A stretch of 7,525 bases of DNA, from assembly GCA_020053185.1 (NCBI GenBank), contig JAGVNP010000105.1, positions 1-7,525 on the forward strand. Reading direction: 5' to 3'. The position numbers and the translations under genes are program-made. Below are positions 1 to 6,391 of the stretch, piece by piece. A model generated the notes under the pieces. The model did not search any database and had not been told where the DNA came from. It saw only the letters and a program-made list of their open reading frames with translations. The stretch comes from Deltaproteobacteria bacterium. GTDB lineage: Bacteria > Desulfobacterota > Desulfomonilia > UBA1062. The stretch's first letter is position 1, and every line of letters begins with the position of its first letter.

Positions 1-3000
1 CTCTTTACTTCTCTTAAGAGCACATTGAATGCCTCTGGAAGTCCTGGCTCCAGTTCATGCTGACCCCGCACAATAGACTCATACATCCTGGTTCTTCCTG
101 CAACATCATCTGATTTTACAGTTAAGAACTCCTGAAGAGAGTATGCGGCACCATAAGCTTCAACTGCCCAGACTTCCATTTCTCCGAGTCTCTGCCCGCC
201 GAACTGAGCTTTGCCTCCCAGAGGTTGCTGAGTAACCAAAGAATATGGTCCAATGGATCTCGCATGAATCTTATCATCCACAAGGTGATGGAGTTTCAGC
301 ATATACATAACTCCCACAGTCACCTTTCCATCGAATGGCTGACCTGTTCTCCCGTCAAAGAGAGTGACCCGTCCTCCATCCGTAACATTACCAAGCTCCA
401 TCATGGACTTGATGTCCTCTTCTGTTGCAGAATTAAATACAGGAATAGCAATATGCAGGCCTTCCTTCTTGATATCCTGGACAAGCTGGAATAACTCATC
501 TTTTGACATTTCCTTTAAAATCTTATCCATCCTCTTTGAAGAGTATATTTTTCTTAGGAATGCCTCCAGCTTTTCTATGGAAACTTCTTTTTCTGTCATT
601 TTATTGATTGCTTTTCCCACGCCATTCGCAACCCATCCCAAATGCGCCTCAAGAATCTGACCTACATTCATTCTCGATGGAACGCCTAGCGGATTGAGCA
701 CTATATCTACCGGGGTACCGTCTTCGAAAAACGGCATATCTTCTTCGGGAAGAATTTTTGATATAACTCCCTTGTTGCCATGTCTCCCTGCCATCTTGTC
801 CCCCACAGAGAGCTTCCTCTTTATTGCGATGTAGATCCGCACCATCTTATTCACGCCAGGCGGAAGCTCATCACCTTCTCCGAGTTTTTCTATCTTGGCA
901 TCATAGAGCTTTTTTATAAATTTCTGCTGATATTCAAAATTCTTTACTATATCTTCTACTTCATGTTCTGCCTTGGAAGCATCTTTTAAGCGTATATCCT
1001 TTATATCATCAAGAGAAAGCGTATCCAAAATCTCCTTTGTAAGCGTGGCACCGGCTTTTGCAATAACAACTCCACGACGTCCGGTAATAGGGGATTTCAG
1101 CTTTTTCCCAACAAACAACTTATCCAGTTTCTTCCTTGCAACCATGGAGACTACTTCTATCTCGTCTCCCTCATCCTTCTTCAGCTTGGCGGTCTCGGCT
1201 GCTTCTATTTGCAGGGTGCGCTCATCTTTGGTCTGGCTGCGCCTGGTAAATATCTTTGTATCGATCACGATCCCTTCTATTCCAGGCGGGACCCTGAGAG
1301 AAGAATCTTTAACTTCGCTTGCCTTTTCTCCAAATATAGCTTTAAGAAGCTTTTCTTCTGGCGTGAGCTGGGTCTCTCCTTTTGGCGTGACCTTACCTAC
1401 CAGAATATCCCCTGTTTTGACTTCTGCCCCGATCAGTATAATACCAGAATCATCCAGGTTCTTGAGTGCTTCTTCTCCTGCATTCGGAATGTCGCGTGTG
1501 ATATCTTCAGTTCCCAGTTTTACATCCCGGGCCATAATTTCGAATTCTTCTATGTGAACAGAGGTATAAAAATCCTCCTTAACCACCCGCTCGCTGATAA
1601 GGATTGCATCTTCATAGTTGTATCCGCACCATGGCATGAATGCCACGGTCAGATTTCTTCCCAGCGCAAGCTCGCCATTGCTTGTCGCAGGCCCGTCAGC
1701 AATGATCTGTCCTTTTGATATCCGCTCACCCTTCCTGACAATCGGCTTTTGATTGAAGGAGGTGTTCTGATTAGCCCTCTTGAATTTCAGAAGCTTGTAA
1801 ACATCAACCCCTGAATCTTCCTTCTTCTCTTCAGCTTTATCAGCAATTACAACTATGCGCTGCCCATCGACATCCCAGACAACACCATCTCTGCCTGCAA
1901 CCACACAGACTCCGGAATCCCTTGCAACTACCTGCTCCATGCCTGTGCCGATAACGGGTGGCTTTGGAAATAATAGCGGCACTGCCTGGCGCTGCATGTT
2001 TGATCCCATAAGTGCTCTGTTTGCGTCATCATGTTCCAAAAATGGGATCATATTAGCAGACACACTGAACAACTGATCAGTGGCAACGTCCATGAGGGTT
2101 ATATCTTCTCTTGGCACCAGTCCGTATTCGCCGTTCTTGATGCGAACCCTCACCATTTCTGCTTCTATCTTGCCGTTTTTGTCAACCGGCTCTGTTGCCT
2201 GAACTATGACCTCAGGGTCTTCATACATTGCGCTTAGATATTTTATCTCTTTTGTAACCACTCCGTTTTTGACAATGTAATAAGGGGTCTCGATAAAACC
2301 AAATTCATTCACCCTTGCATACGTGCTCAAAGAAACAATAAGTCCGATATTCGGTCCCTCGGGCGTCTCTATAGGGCATATCCTTCCATAATGTGAAGGA
2401 TGCACGTCTCTTACCTCAAACACTGCCCGCTCCCTTGTAAGTCCGCCAGGACCCAAGGCAGAGAGCCTTCGCTTATGAGTTATTGCAGAAAGAGGATTGG
2501 TCTGATCCATAAACTGACTCAACTGGCCGGACCCGAAAAACTCTCTTACCACAGCTGTAATTGGCTTGGGATTTATCAAGTTATTGGGCATCATTGTCTC
2601 TACGTCCTGAATGCTCATTCTTTCCTTGATTGCCCGTTCCATTCGCACCAAACCTATACGATACTGATTCTCCAGCAACTCTCCTACAGATCTGACCCGC
2701 CTGTTCGACATATGATCGATATCATCTGTTTCCTTGCCAGAGGCTCCATCTTTGAGGTCAAGAAGATATTTTATAGTAAGCAGAATATCCTCTTTCCTCA
2801 GCACCCTAAGATCAAGCGATGCTTCTTCGTTGCTGACTTCCAACTTCCTGTTGAGTTTTAACCTGCCCACCCGCGAGAGATCATAGTATCCAGAGTTGAA
2901 AAAGAGATTTTCAAAATAGGTGTTCGCGATCTCAACAGTAGGAGGGTTAGATGGTCTGAGCCTCCGGTAAATCTCTATGATAGCTTCGTGTGCAGTATCG

Positions 3001-4091
3001 ACCTTATCCAGAGCCAAAGTCATGCTGAGCGAAGAGCTGAACCGCGATTCGTCAATAAAGATGGTCTTGATCTCTGAGATGCCAGAACTGTGGATCTTTT
3101 TCAAAAGACTTTCCGATATCTCATCGTTTGCCTCTGCGATAATCTCGCCAGTGGCACGATCTACCAGATCTTCGGCCAGCTTCTTTCCAATAAGATAAGT
3201 CTCTTCCCATACAATGGGCTCGATCGCCTTACCGGCTATCTTTTTTGCAGCAACAGGACTGACTTTTCTTCCTGCCTTTACTATTATCTCATCAGAGCCT
3301 TTTATCTTTATATCTATATCCACCTTGAGACCCAAAAGGTCATCAATGTGTATTGTTTGATAGACTTTATCATTTTTAAAAGTAAAATATTCTTTTATAT
3401 AATAGCTGGAGAGAATTGCCTGATTATCATACCCCATTGCTTTTAAGAGGATCGTTGCAGCCATCTTTCTCCTGCGGTCAATACGCAGGTAAAGTATGCC
3501 TTTTGAATCAAACTCAAAGTCAATCCAAGAACCTCTCATGGGGATAATTCTCGCCGAGTGAAGAACCTTGCTTGAAATAGTTGGTTTTATACTCGTCTTG
3601 TCAAAAAATACCCCTGGAGAACGATGAAGCTGGCTTACGATAACCCGCTCTGTGCCATTCACGACAAATGTTCCGGCCGGGGTCATAAGAGGAATTTCTC
3701 CAAAATATACTTCCTGCTCTTTAATATCTCTTATATTTTGAGTTCCCGCCTCTTCATCGCGATCCCACACTACCAGGCGCACCTTCAATGTCATTGGGGC
3801 ACCATAGGTGATACCTTTCTGAACGCACTCCTCGATGTCATACTTTGGCTCACCAATATGGTATTCAACAAACTCTAACGACGCGTCCTCGTTGAAATCC
3901 TTTATAGGAAAGACGGATTTAAATACTGTTTGAAGGCCCATATCTTTTCTTTTCTCCGGAGATACGTCTTTCTGGAGAAAATCACTGTAAGACCTTTTCG
4001 GCAGTTCAACGAGGTCAGGTATATCAGCAAACCTGAGCACTCTTTCAAACGTCTTCCGCCTTACTTTAGGATCTAAAAGGATATTTTTCAT
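1..4091 (-). CDS. rpoB: DNA-directed RNA polymerase subunit beta (3' end cut by window edge)
   Basis: RpoB forms one pincer of RNA polymerase and contributes to the active site and the rifampicin pocket. A continuous frame of 1,363 codons runs off the left edge; the last residues (NVLLREVK) align with the E. coli C-terminus, so about eleven residues are missing. The start is ATG (MKNILLDPKVRRK), with AGAGGA nine bases upstream. Visible landmarks are GEIPLMTPAGTFVVNGTERV near the N-terminus; the rifampicin region GSGQLSQFMDQ...THKRRLSALGPGG at residues 520-550; PIETPEGPNIGLI; YNYEDAILISERVV with E827/D828 (E. coli E813/D814); and VGDKMAGRHGNKGVIS with K1099 and K1107 (E. coli K1065/K1073). A charged insertion at about residues 950-1073 is of the proteobacterial type. 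Normally rpoC follows, outside the window. It lies 82 bases after rplL, behind a hairpin. Identity is essentially certain. Confidence 0.99.
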   Translation of the reverse strand, partial: MKNILLDPKVRRKTFERVLRFADIPDLVELPKRSYSDFLQKDVSPEKRKDMGLQTVFKSVFPIKDFNEDASLEFVEYHIGEPKYDIEECVQKGITYGAPMTLKVRLVVWDRDEEAGTQNIRDIKEQEVYFGEIPLMTPAGTFVVNGTERVIVSQLHRSPGVFFDKTSIKPTISSKVLHSARIIPMRGSWIDFEFDSKGILYLRIDRRRKMAATILLKAMGYDNQAILSSYYIKEYFTFKNDKVYQTIHIDDLLGLKVDIDIKIKGSDEIIVKAGRKVSPVAAKKIAGKAIEPIVWEETYLIGKKLAEDLVDRATGEIIAEANDEISESLLKKIHSSGISEIKTIFIDESRFSSSLSMTLALDKVDTAHEAIIEIYRRLRPSNPPTVEIANTYFENLFFNSGYYDLSRVGRLKLNRKLEVSNEEASLDLRVLRKEDILLTIKYLLDLKDGASGKETDDIDHMSNRRVRSVGELLENQYRIGLVRMERAIKERMSIQDVETMMPNNLINPKPITAVVREFFGSGQLSQFMDQTNPLSAITHKRRLSALGPGGLTRERAVFEVRDVHPSHYGRICPIETPEGPNIGLIVSLSTYARVNEFGFIETPYYIVKNGVVTKEIKYLSAMYEDPEVIVQATEPVDKNGKIEAEMVRVRIKNGEYGLVPREDITLMDVATDQLFSVSANMIPFLEHDDANRALMGSNMQRQAVPLLFPKPPVIGTGMEQVVARDSGVCVVAGRDGVVWDVDGQRIVVIADKAEEKKEDSGVDVYKLLKFKRANQNTSFNQKPIVRKGERISKGQIIADGPATSNGELALGRNLTVAFMPWCGYNYEDAILISERVVKEDFYTSVHIEEFEIMARDVKLGTEDITRDIPNAGEEALKNLDDSGIILIGAEVKTGDILVGKVTPKGETQLTPEEKLLKAIFGEKASEVKDSSLRVPPGIEGIVIDTKIFTRRSQTKDERTLQIEAAETAKLKKDEGDEIEVVSMVARKKLDKLFVGKKLKSPITGRRGVVIAKAGATLTKEILDTLSLDDIKDIRLKDASKAEHEVEDIVKNFEYQQKFIKKLYDAKIEKLGEGDELPPGVNKMVRIYIAIKRKLSVGDKMAGRHGNKGVISKILPEEDMPFFEDGTPVDIVLNPLGVPSRMNVGQILEAHLGWVANGVGKAINKMTEKEVSIEKLEAFLRKIYSSKRMDKILKEMSKDELFQLVQDIKKEGLHIAIPVFNSATEEDIKSMMELGNVTDGGRVTLFDGRTGQPFDGKVTVGVMYMLKLHHLVDDKIHARSIGPYSLVTQQPLGGKAQFGGQRLGEMEVWAVEAYGAAYSLQEFLTVKSDDVAGRTRMYESIVRGQHELEPGLPEAFNVLLREVK

Positions 4092-4100
4092 ATTGTATAA

Positions 4101-4106
4101 TCCTCT
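4101..4106 (-). promoter_or_regulatory. Ribosome binding site of rpoB
   Basis: Read on the minus strand, AGAGGA lies nine bases before the rpoB ATG, a normal Shine-Dalgarno spacing. It sits downstream of the rplL-rpoB hairpin, so readthrough transcripts keep an independent ribosome entry site for rpoB, 82 bases from the rplL stop. Confidence 0.75.
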
Positions 4107-4123
4107 TTTTCTTCTGTAGATAC

Positions 4124-4152
4124 AAAAGGGGGGCAAGCTATGCTAGCCCCCC
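4124..4152 (-). terminator. Probable partial terminator (attenuator) between rplL and rpoB
   Basis: On the minus strand, GGGGGGCTAGC (4152-4142) and GCTTGCCCCCC (4138-4128) form an 11-bp stem with one mismatch around a three-base loop, followed by TTTT (4127-4124) and then GTATC. The stem is very GC-rich but the U-run is only four bases, so termination is expected to be incomplete. In E. coli the same gap holds an attenuator that lets only a fraction of polymerases continue into rpoB, giving more ribosomal protein than polymerase. The hairpin is seen directly; the attenuating role is inferred from position and from that precedent. An RNase-processing or mRNA-stability hairpin is the alternative. 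Confidence 0.7.
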
Positions 4153-4173
4153 AGAAAGTTGCCTTTAGTTTAC

Positions 4174-4557
4174 TTACTTTATCTCCACAGAGGCGCCGGC
4201 TTCTTCTAATTTCTTCTTTGCTTCCTCTGCTTCTTCCTTGGAAACCTTTTCCTTTACGGTCTTTGGAGCTCCTTCAACCAGGTCTTTGGCTTCTTTCAAT
4301 CCCAGGGTTGTGAGTGAGCGTACTACTTTGATGACCTGAATTTTCTGTGCGCCTCCGTCCTTCAGCACCACATCAAACTCTGTCTTCTCTTCTACAGGTG
4401 CAGCTGCGGCACCGCCTGCAACAGCAGCTACTGCAACTGCCGGAGCAGCTGCGCTTACACCAAATTTGTCTTCCAGTTCCTTTACCAGTTCTGACAGCTC
4501 AAGCACTGTCATATTTTCAATAAAGCTTATTACGTCCTGTTTTGTAATATTCGACAT
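4174..4557 (-). CDS. rplL: 50S ribosomal protein L7/L12
   Basis: L7/L12 is the multicopy, flexible stalk protein that recruits and activates the translational GTPases, including EF-Tu encoded upstream. The 127-residue product has the standard length and architecture: an N-terminal dimerisation and L10-binding domain (about 1-33, with SFIENMTVLELSELVKELED), an Ala/Val/Gly/Pro hinge (about 35-56), and the C-terminal factor-binding domain (about 58-127). The latter carries the conserved GLKEAKDLVEGAPK at 86-99 and the end GASVEIK. The ATG start is preceded by GGGGGAG with a seven-base spacer, stronger than the sites of its neighbours, as expected for a protein made in several copies per ribosome. 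It begins 15 bases after rplJ and shares its transcript. Confidence 0.99.
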   Translation of the reverse strand: MSNITKQDVISFIENMTVLELSELVKELEDKFGVSAAAPAVAVAAVAGGAAAAPVEEKTEFDVVLKDGGAQKIQVIKVVRSLTTLGLKEAKDLVEGAPKTVKEKVSKEEAEEAKKKLEEAGASVEIK

Positions 4558-4564
4558 TCTTATA

Positions 4565-4571
4565 CTCCCCC
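4565..4571 (-). promoter_or_regulatory. Strong ribosome binding site of rplL
   Basis: GGGGGAG on the minus strand sits seven bases before the rplL ATG and one base after the rplJ TAA stop. Ribosomes finishing rplJ are therefore next to the rplL start. A strong site fits the need for four to six L12 copies per L10; that link is inference. Confidence 0.7.
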
Positions 4572-4572
4572 T

Positions 4573-5097
4573 TTACTGTGCTTTACTCTTTTGTTCTTCT
4601 ATTGCCTTAAGTGCGTACATAAATTGCCGTGGTATTGCAGCGAGCACACCTACAAAATTGCTTACCGGCGCATTGATCGCTCCGAGCAACCGTGCAAGTA
4701 AGATCTCTCTGCTTGGTATCGTTGCAAGCTCATAGACATCCTTTTTGTCCATCACCTGGGTCTTGATAACCCCGCCCCGAATGCCCAGTTTCTCATTTGC
4801 CTTTGCAAATTCTACCAGGGCCTTGGCAACTGCAACAGGGTCACCCTTTGTAGTCACAATTGCAGTAGGGCCGACAAAAAGATCTTCAATCTTGCTCACA
4901 CCTGTGTCTTTAGCTGCGATACTAAGCAGGGTGTTTTTTACTACCCTGCACCGACCACCAACCTGCCTGACATTTGACCGCAGTTGGGTCATTGCCTCCA
5001 CATTTAAGCCCGTATAGTGAGTAACAAACACACAGTTACTCGCTGCAAGGTCTTCATGCAGACTCTCTACTAATACTTTTTTATCTTCCTTTTTCAA
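4573..5097 (-). CDS. rplJ: 50S ribosomal protein L10
   Basis: L10 anchors the L12 stalk on 23S rRNA next to L11 and, bound to L12 dimers, represses its own mRNA in characterised bacteria. The 174-residue product shows the family's HYTGLNVEAMTQLR (27-40), RVVKNTLL (51-58), LFVGPTAIV (73-81) and the C-terminal IPSREILLARLLGAINAPVSN region (127-147), followed by the long helix (about 150-172) that binds L12 dimers. The start is TTG. The first in-frame ATG is codon 36, which would remove the conserved N-terminus, and AAGGGAGGAG lies six bases before the TTG, so TTG is well supported. It is preceded by a 121-base leader holding an L10-binding element and a hairpin over this ribosome site, and followed 15 bases later by rplL. 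Confidence 0.98.
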   Translation of the reverse strand: MKKEDKKVLVESLHEDLAASNCVFVTHYTGLNVEAMTQLRSNVRQVGGRCRVVKNTLLSIAAKDTGVSKIEDLFVGPTAIVTTKGDPVAVAKALVEFAKANEKLGIRGGVIKTQVMDKKDVYELATIPSREILLARLLGAINAPVSNFVGVLAAIPRQFMYALKAIEEQKSKAQ

Positions 5098-5103
5098 TAA
5101 GCA

Positions 5104-5113
5104 CTCCTCCCTT
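5104..5113 (-). promoter_or_regulatory. Ribosome binding site of rplJ (decides the TTG start; can be sequestered)
   Basis: AAGGGAGGAG on the minus strand lies six bases before a TTG codon and fixes that codon as the rplJ start. Its AGGAG (5108-5104) is complementary to CUCCU at 5152-5148, the outer part of a longer hairpin, so access may be controlled by folding of the leader. Confidence 0.8.
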
Positions 5114-5152
5114 CTTTTATCTTTTAAAGCCTGGCAAAGATAAAACTAGGAG
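5104..5152 (-). promoter_or_regulatory. Hairpin that can sequester the rplJ Shine-Dalgarno sequence
   Basis: On the minus strand UUUUAUCUUU (5145-5136) pairs perfectly with AAAGAUAAAA (5124-5115) around an 11-base loop. Beyond an asymmetric internal loop, CUCCU (5152-5148) pairs with AGGAG (5108-5104) of the rplJ ribosome site. No U-run follows the stem; instead the Shine-Dalgarno sequence and start codon follow. Control of translation is therefore more likely than termination. The pairing is read directly from the sequence; its function is inferred. Confidence 0.6.
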
Positions 5153-5218
5153 CTACCCAGTCTCGGCAGGATTTATGCTTTTTAAAGCACCTGCTGTCTT
5201 TAACCAGAGTCTTCTTCC
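5153..5218 (-). ncRNA. L10 leader (ribosomal protein L10/L12 autoregulatory RNA element)
   Basis: This cis-acting element lies between the rplA stop and rplJ. On the minus strand it reads AAAGACA, GCAGG (5194-5190), a small hairpin UGCUU-UAAA-AAGCA (5189-5176), bulge UAAAU, CCUGC (5170-5166), then CGAGA. This matches the known L10 leader pattern of a GCAGG/CCUGC stem with a bulge on its 3' side, flanked by AAAGAC and CGAG to form a kink-turn-like internal loop. That structure mimics the 23S rRNA site of L10 and is bound by the L10(L12) complex to repress rplJ-rplL. Recognition is by pattern, without a covariance-model search. The helix below the internal loop is less clear. The exact 5' boundary is uncertain because the transcript enters from rplA. 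Confidence 0.85.
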
Positions 5219-5923
5219 CTACTTCAAGGTAGCCACTGCCTCAAACGGATCAATTCTCACCCCGGGACCCATAGTGCTCGAAAGAGCAAATCCCTTGATG
5301 TATGTCCCCTTGCTTGCAGATGGCTTCATCCTTACAATAAGATCCAGCAATGACTTTACGTTATCCATAAGCTTCTCTTTTCCAAAAGAAACTTTTCCTA
5401 CGCTGCAATGCACGATGCCTGCCTTATCAACTCTAAACTCAACCCGACCAGCTTTCATTTCCCTGATGGCTTTACCAACATCAGCGGTAACTGTGCCCAA
5501 CTTTGGGTTTGGCATCATGCCTCTGGGGCCCAAAATGCGTCCCAGTTTACCTGCAATACCCATCATATCAGGAGTGGCAACGACTTTATCGAAATCAAGC
5601 CATCCACCCTGTATTTTCTCTGCGAGGTCTTCACCGCCGACAAAGTCAGCGCCTGCATCCAAGGCCTCTTTCTCTTTATCACCCTTTGCAAATACCGCCA
5701 CCCTCACAGACTTTCCTGTTCCGTGAGGAAGTACTACTGCACCCCGTATCATCTGATCTGCGTGTCTTGGATCTACTCCCAACCGCATTGCCACATCCAC
5801 GCTTTCATCAAACTTTACGTGTGCAGCATCTAGTACGAGCGCAAGAGCCTCATCAAGGCTGTACTTCCTGGTGGGGTCCACCTTTTTTCTTGCTTCTAGA
5901 TGCTTCTTCCCTGTTTTTGCCAT
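5219..5923 (-). CDS. rplA: 50S ribosomal protein L1
   Basis: L1 forms the mobile L1 stalk that helps release deacylated tRNA from the E site, and in several bacteria it represses its own operon. The 234-residue product equals the E. coli length. Domain I comprises about residues 1-67 and 160-234, and the inserted domain II about 68-159. Clear motifs are RGAVVLPHGTGKSVRVAVFA (60-79), LGRILGPRGMMPNPKLGTVT (127-146), and the C-terminal SKGTYIKGFALSSTMGPG (204-221). The ATG is preceded by AGAGAGGA with about nine bases between. The gap to rplK is only 15 bases, and this ribosome site begins within the rplK TAG stop, so translational coupling with rplK is likely. The stop codon is TAG. Confidence 0.99.
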   Translation of the reverse strand: MAKTGKKHLEARKKVDPTRKYSLDEALALVLDAAHVKFDESVDVAMRLGVDPRHADQMIRGAVVLPHGTGKSVRVAVFAKGDKEKEALDAGADFVGGEDLAEKIQGGWLDFDKVVATPDMMGIAGKLGRILGPRGMMPNPKLGTVTADVGKAIREMKAGRVEFRVDKAGIVHCSVGKVSFGKEKLMDNVKSLLDLIVRMKPSASKGTYIKGFALSSTMGPGVRIDPFEAVATLK

Positions 5924-5938
5924 GCTTTTCTATCCTCT

Positions 5939-6364
5939 CTAATCAACAATCTCTATACCCATGCTTCGGGCAGTACCGGCAATTATCCGCATTGCATTTT
6001 CAATGTCATTCGCATTCAGGTCTTTCATCTTCGTGGTCGCAATTTCTTTAACCTGAGCAGATGTAAGTTTCCCTACCTTGTCAGCTTTGGGATTCGATGA
6101 TCCCTTCTGCAATCCAGCTGTCTTTATGATCAAGGTAGACGCGGGCGGCTGCTTTGTAATGAACGAAAAGGATCTATCCTTATACACCGTAATAATTACA
6201 GGTATCAGAAAACCCTTATGCTTTTCGGTTGCTGAATTGAATGCCTTGCAGAACTCCATTATATTAACCCCATGCTGACCCAGTGCCGGACCAACAGGAG
6301 GAGAAGGCTTTGCTTCACCAGCAGGTATATGAATCTTTATCTTTGTCATCACATCTTTTGCCAT
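5939..6364 (-). CDS. rplK: 50S ribosomal protein L11
   Basis: L11 binds the GTPase-associated region of 23S rRNA, contacts elongation factors and is needed for the RelA stringent response in proteobacteria. The product is 141 residues, typical of the family. The N-terminal domain contains the proline-rich segment AGEAKPSPPVGPALGQHG (15-32), where thiostrepton-type antibiotics act, then NIMEFCKAFNS (34-44). The linker region KQPPASTL (71-78) leads to the rRNA-binding C-terminal domain, ending IIAGTARSMGIEIVD. The ATG start has AGAGG at a normal distance upstream, in an A-rich 27-base gap after nusG. It ends 15 bases before rplA, the usual rplK-rplA pair. Confidence 0.99.
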   Translation of the reverse strand: MAKDVMTKIKIHIPAGEAKPSPPVGPALGQHGVNIMEFCKAFNSATEKHKGFLIPVIITVYKDRSFSFITKQPPASTLIIKTAGLQKGSSNPKADKVGKLTSAQVKEIATTKMKDLNANDIENAMRIIAGTARSMGIEIVD

Positions 6365-6391
6365 GATCTTTTGCCTCTTCTATTTTATTAT

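Noticed and set aside
973..1557. 194-codon open frame on the plus strand with a Ser-rich product
   Set aside because: It is antisense to the highly conserved rpoB frame. Its Ser/Phe/Ile-rich composition is what reversed Glu/Lys/Asp codons give, and no family is recognisable.
1209..1718. 169-codon open frame on the plus strand over rpoB
   Set aside because: Overlaps another antisense frame and the conserved rpoB frame; a chance open frame.
4092..4100. TATACAAT-like sequence just before the rpoB ATG as a -10 box
   Set aside because: It lies within the Shine-Dalgarno spacer, would leave no leader, and has no -35 partner.
4466..4735. Plus-strand frame over the rplL-rplJ junction
   Set aside because: Antisense to the rplL and rplJ coding ends; no supporting features.
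5115..5140. Possible internal promoter before rplJ (TTGCCA-like hexamer with A/T-rich downstream bases)
   Set aside because: No -10 hexamer at 16-18 bases spacing is convincing, and the bases are better explained by the RNA hairpin. The main promoter cannot be placed in this window.
5115..5145. Possible intrinsic terminator in the rplJ leader
   Set aside because: The stem is strong in length but A/U-only and is followed by GAAGGGAGGAG rather than a U-run, so a translational role fits better.
5175..5726. 183-codon open frame on the plus strand over rplA
   Set aside because: It is antisense to rplA, which is certain from conserved motifs over its full length; no recognisable protein features.
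5503..6051. 182-codon open frame on the plus strand spanning rplA and the end of rplK
   Set aside because: It crosses two confident genes on the other strand, with a low-complexity His/Leu/Pro/Ser-rich product and no credible family.
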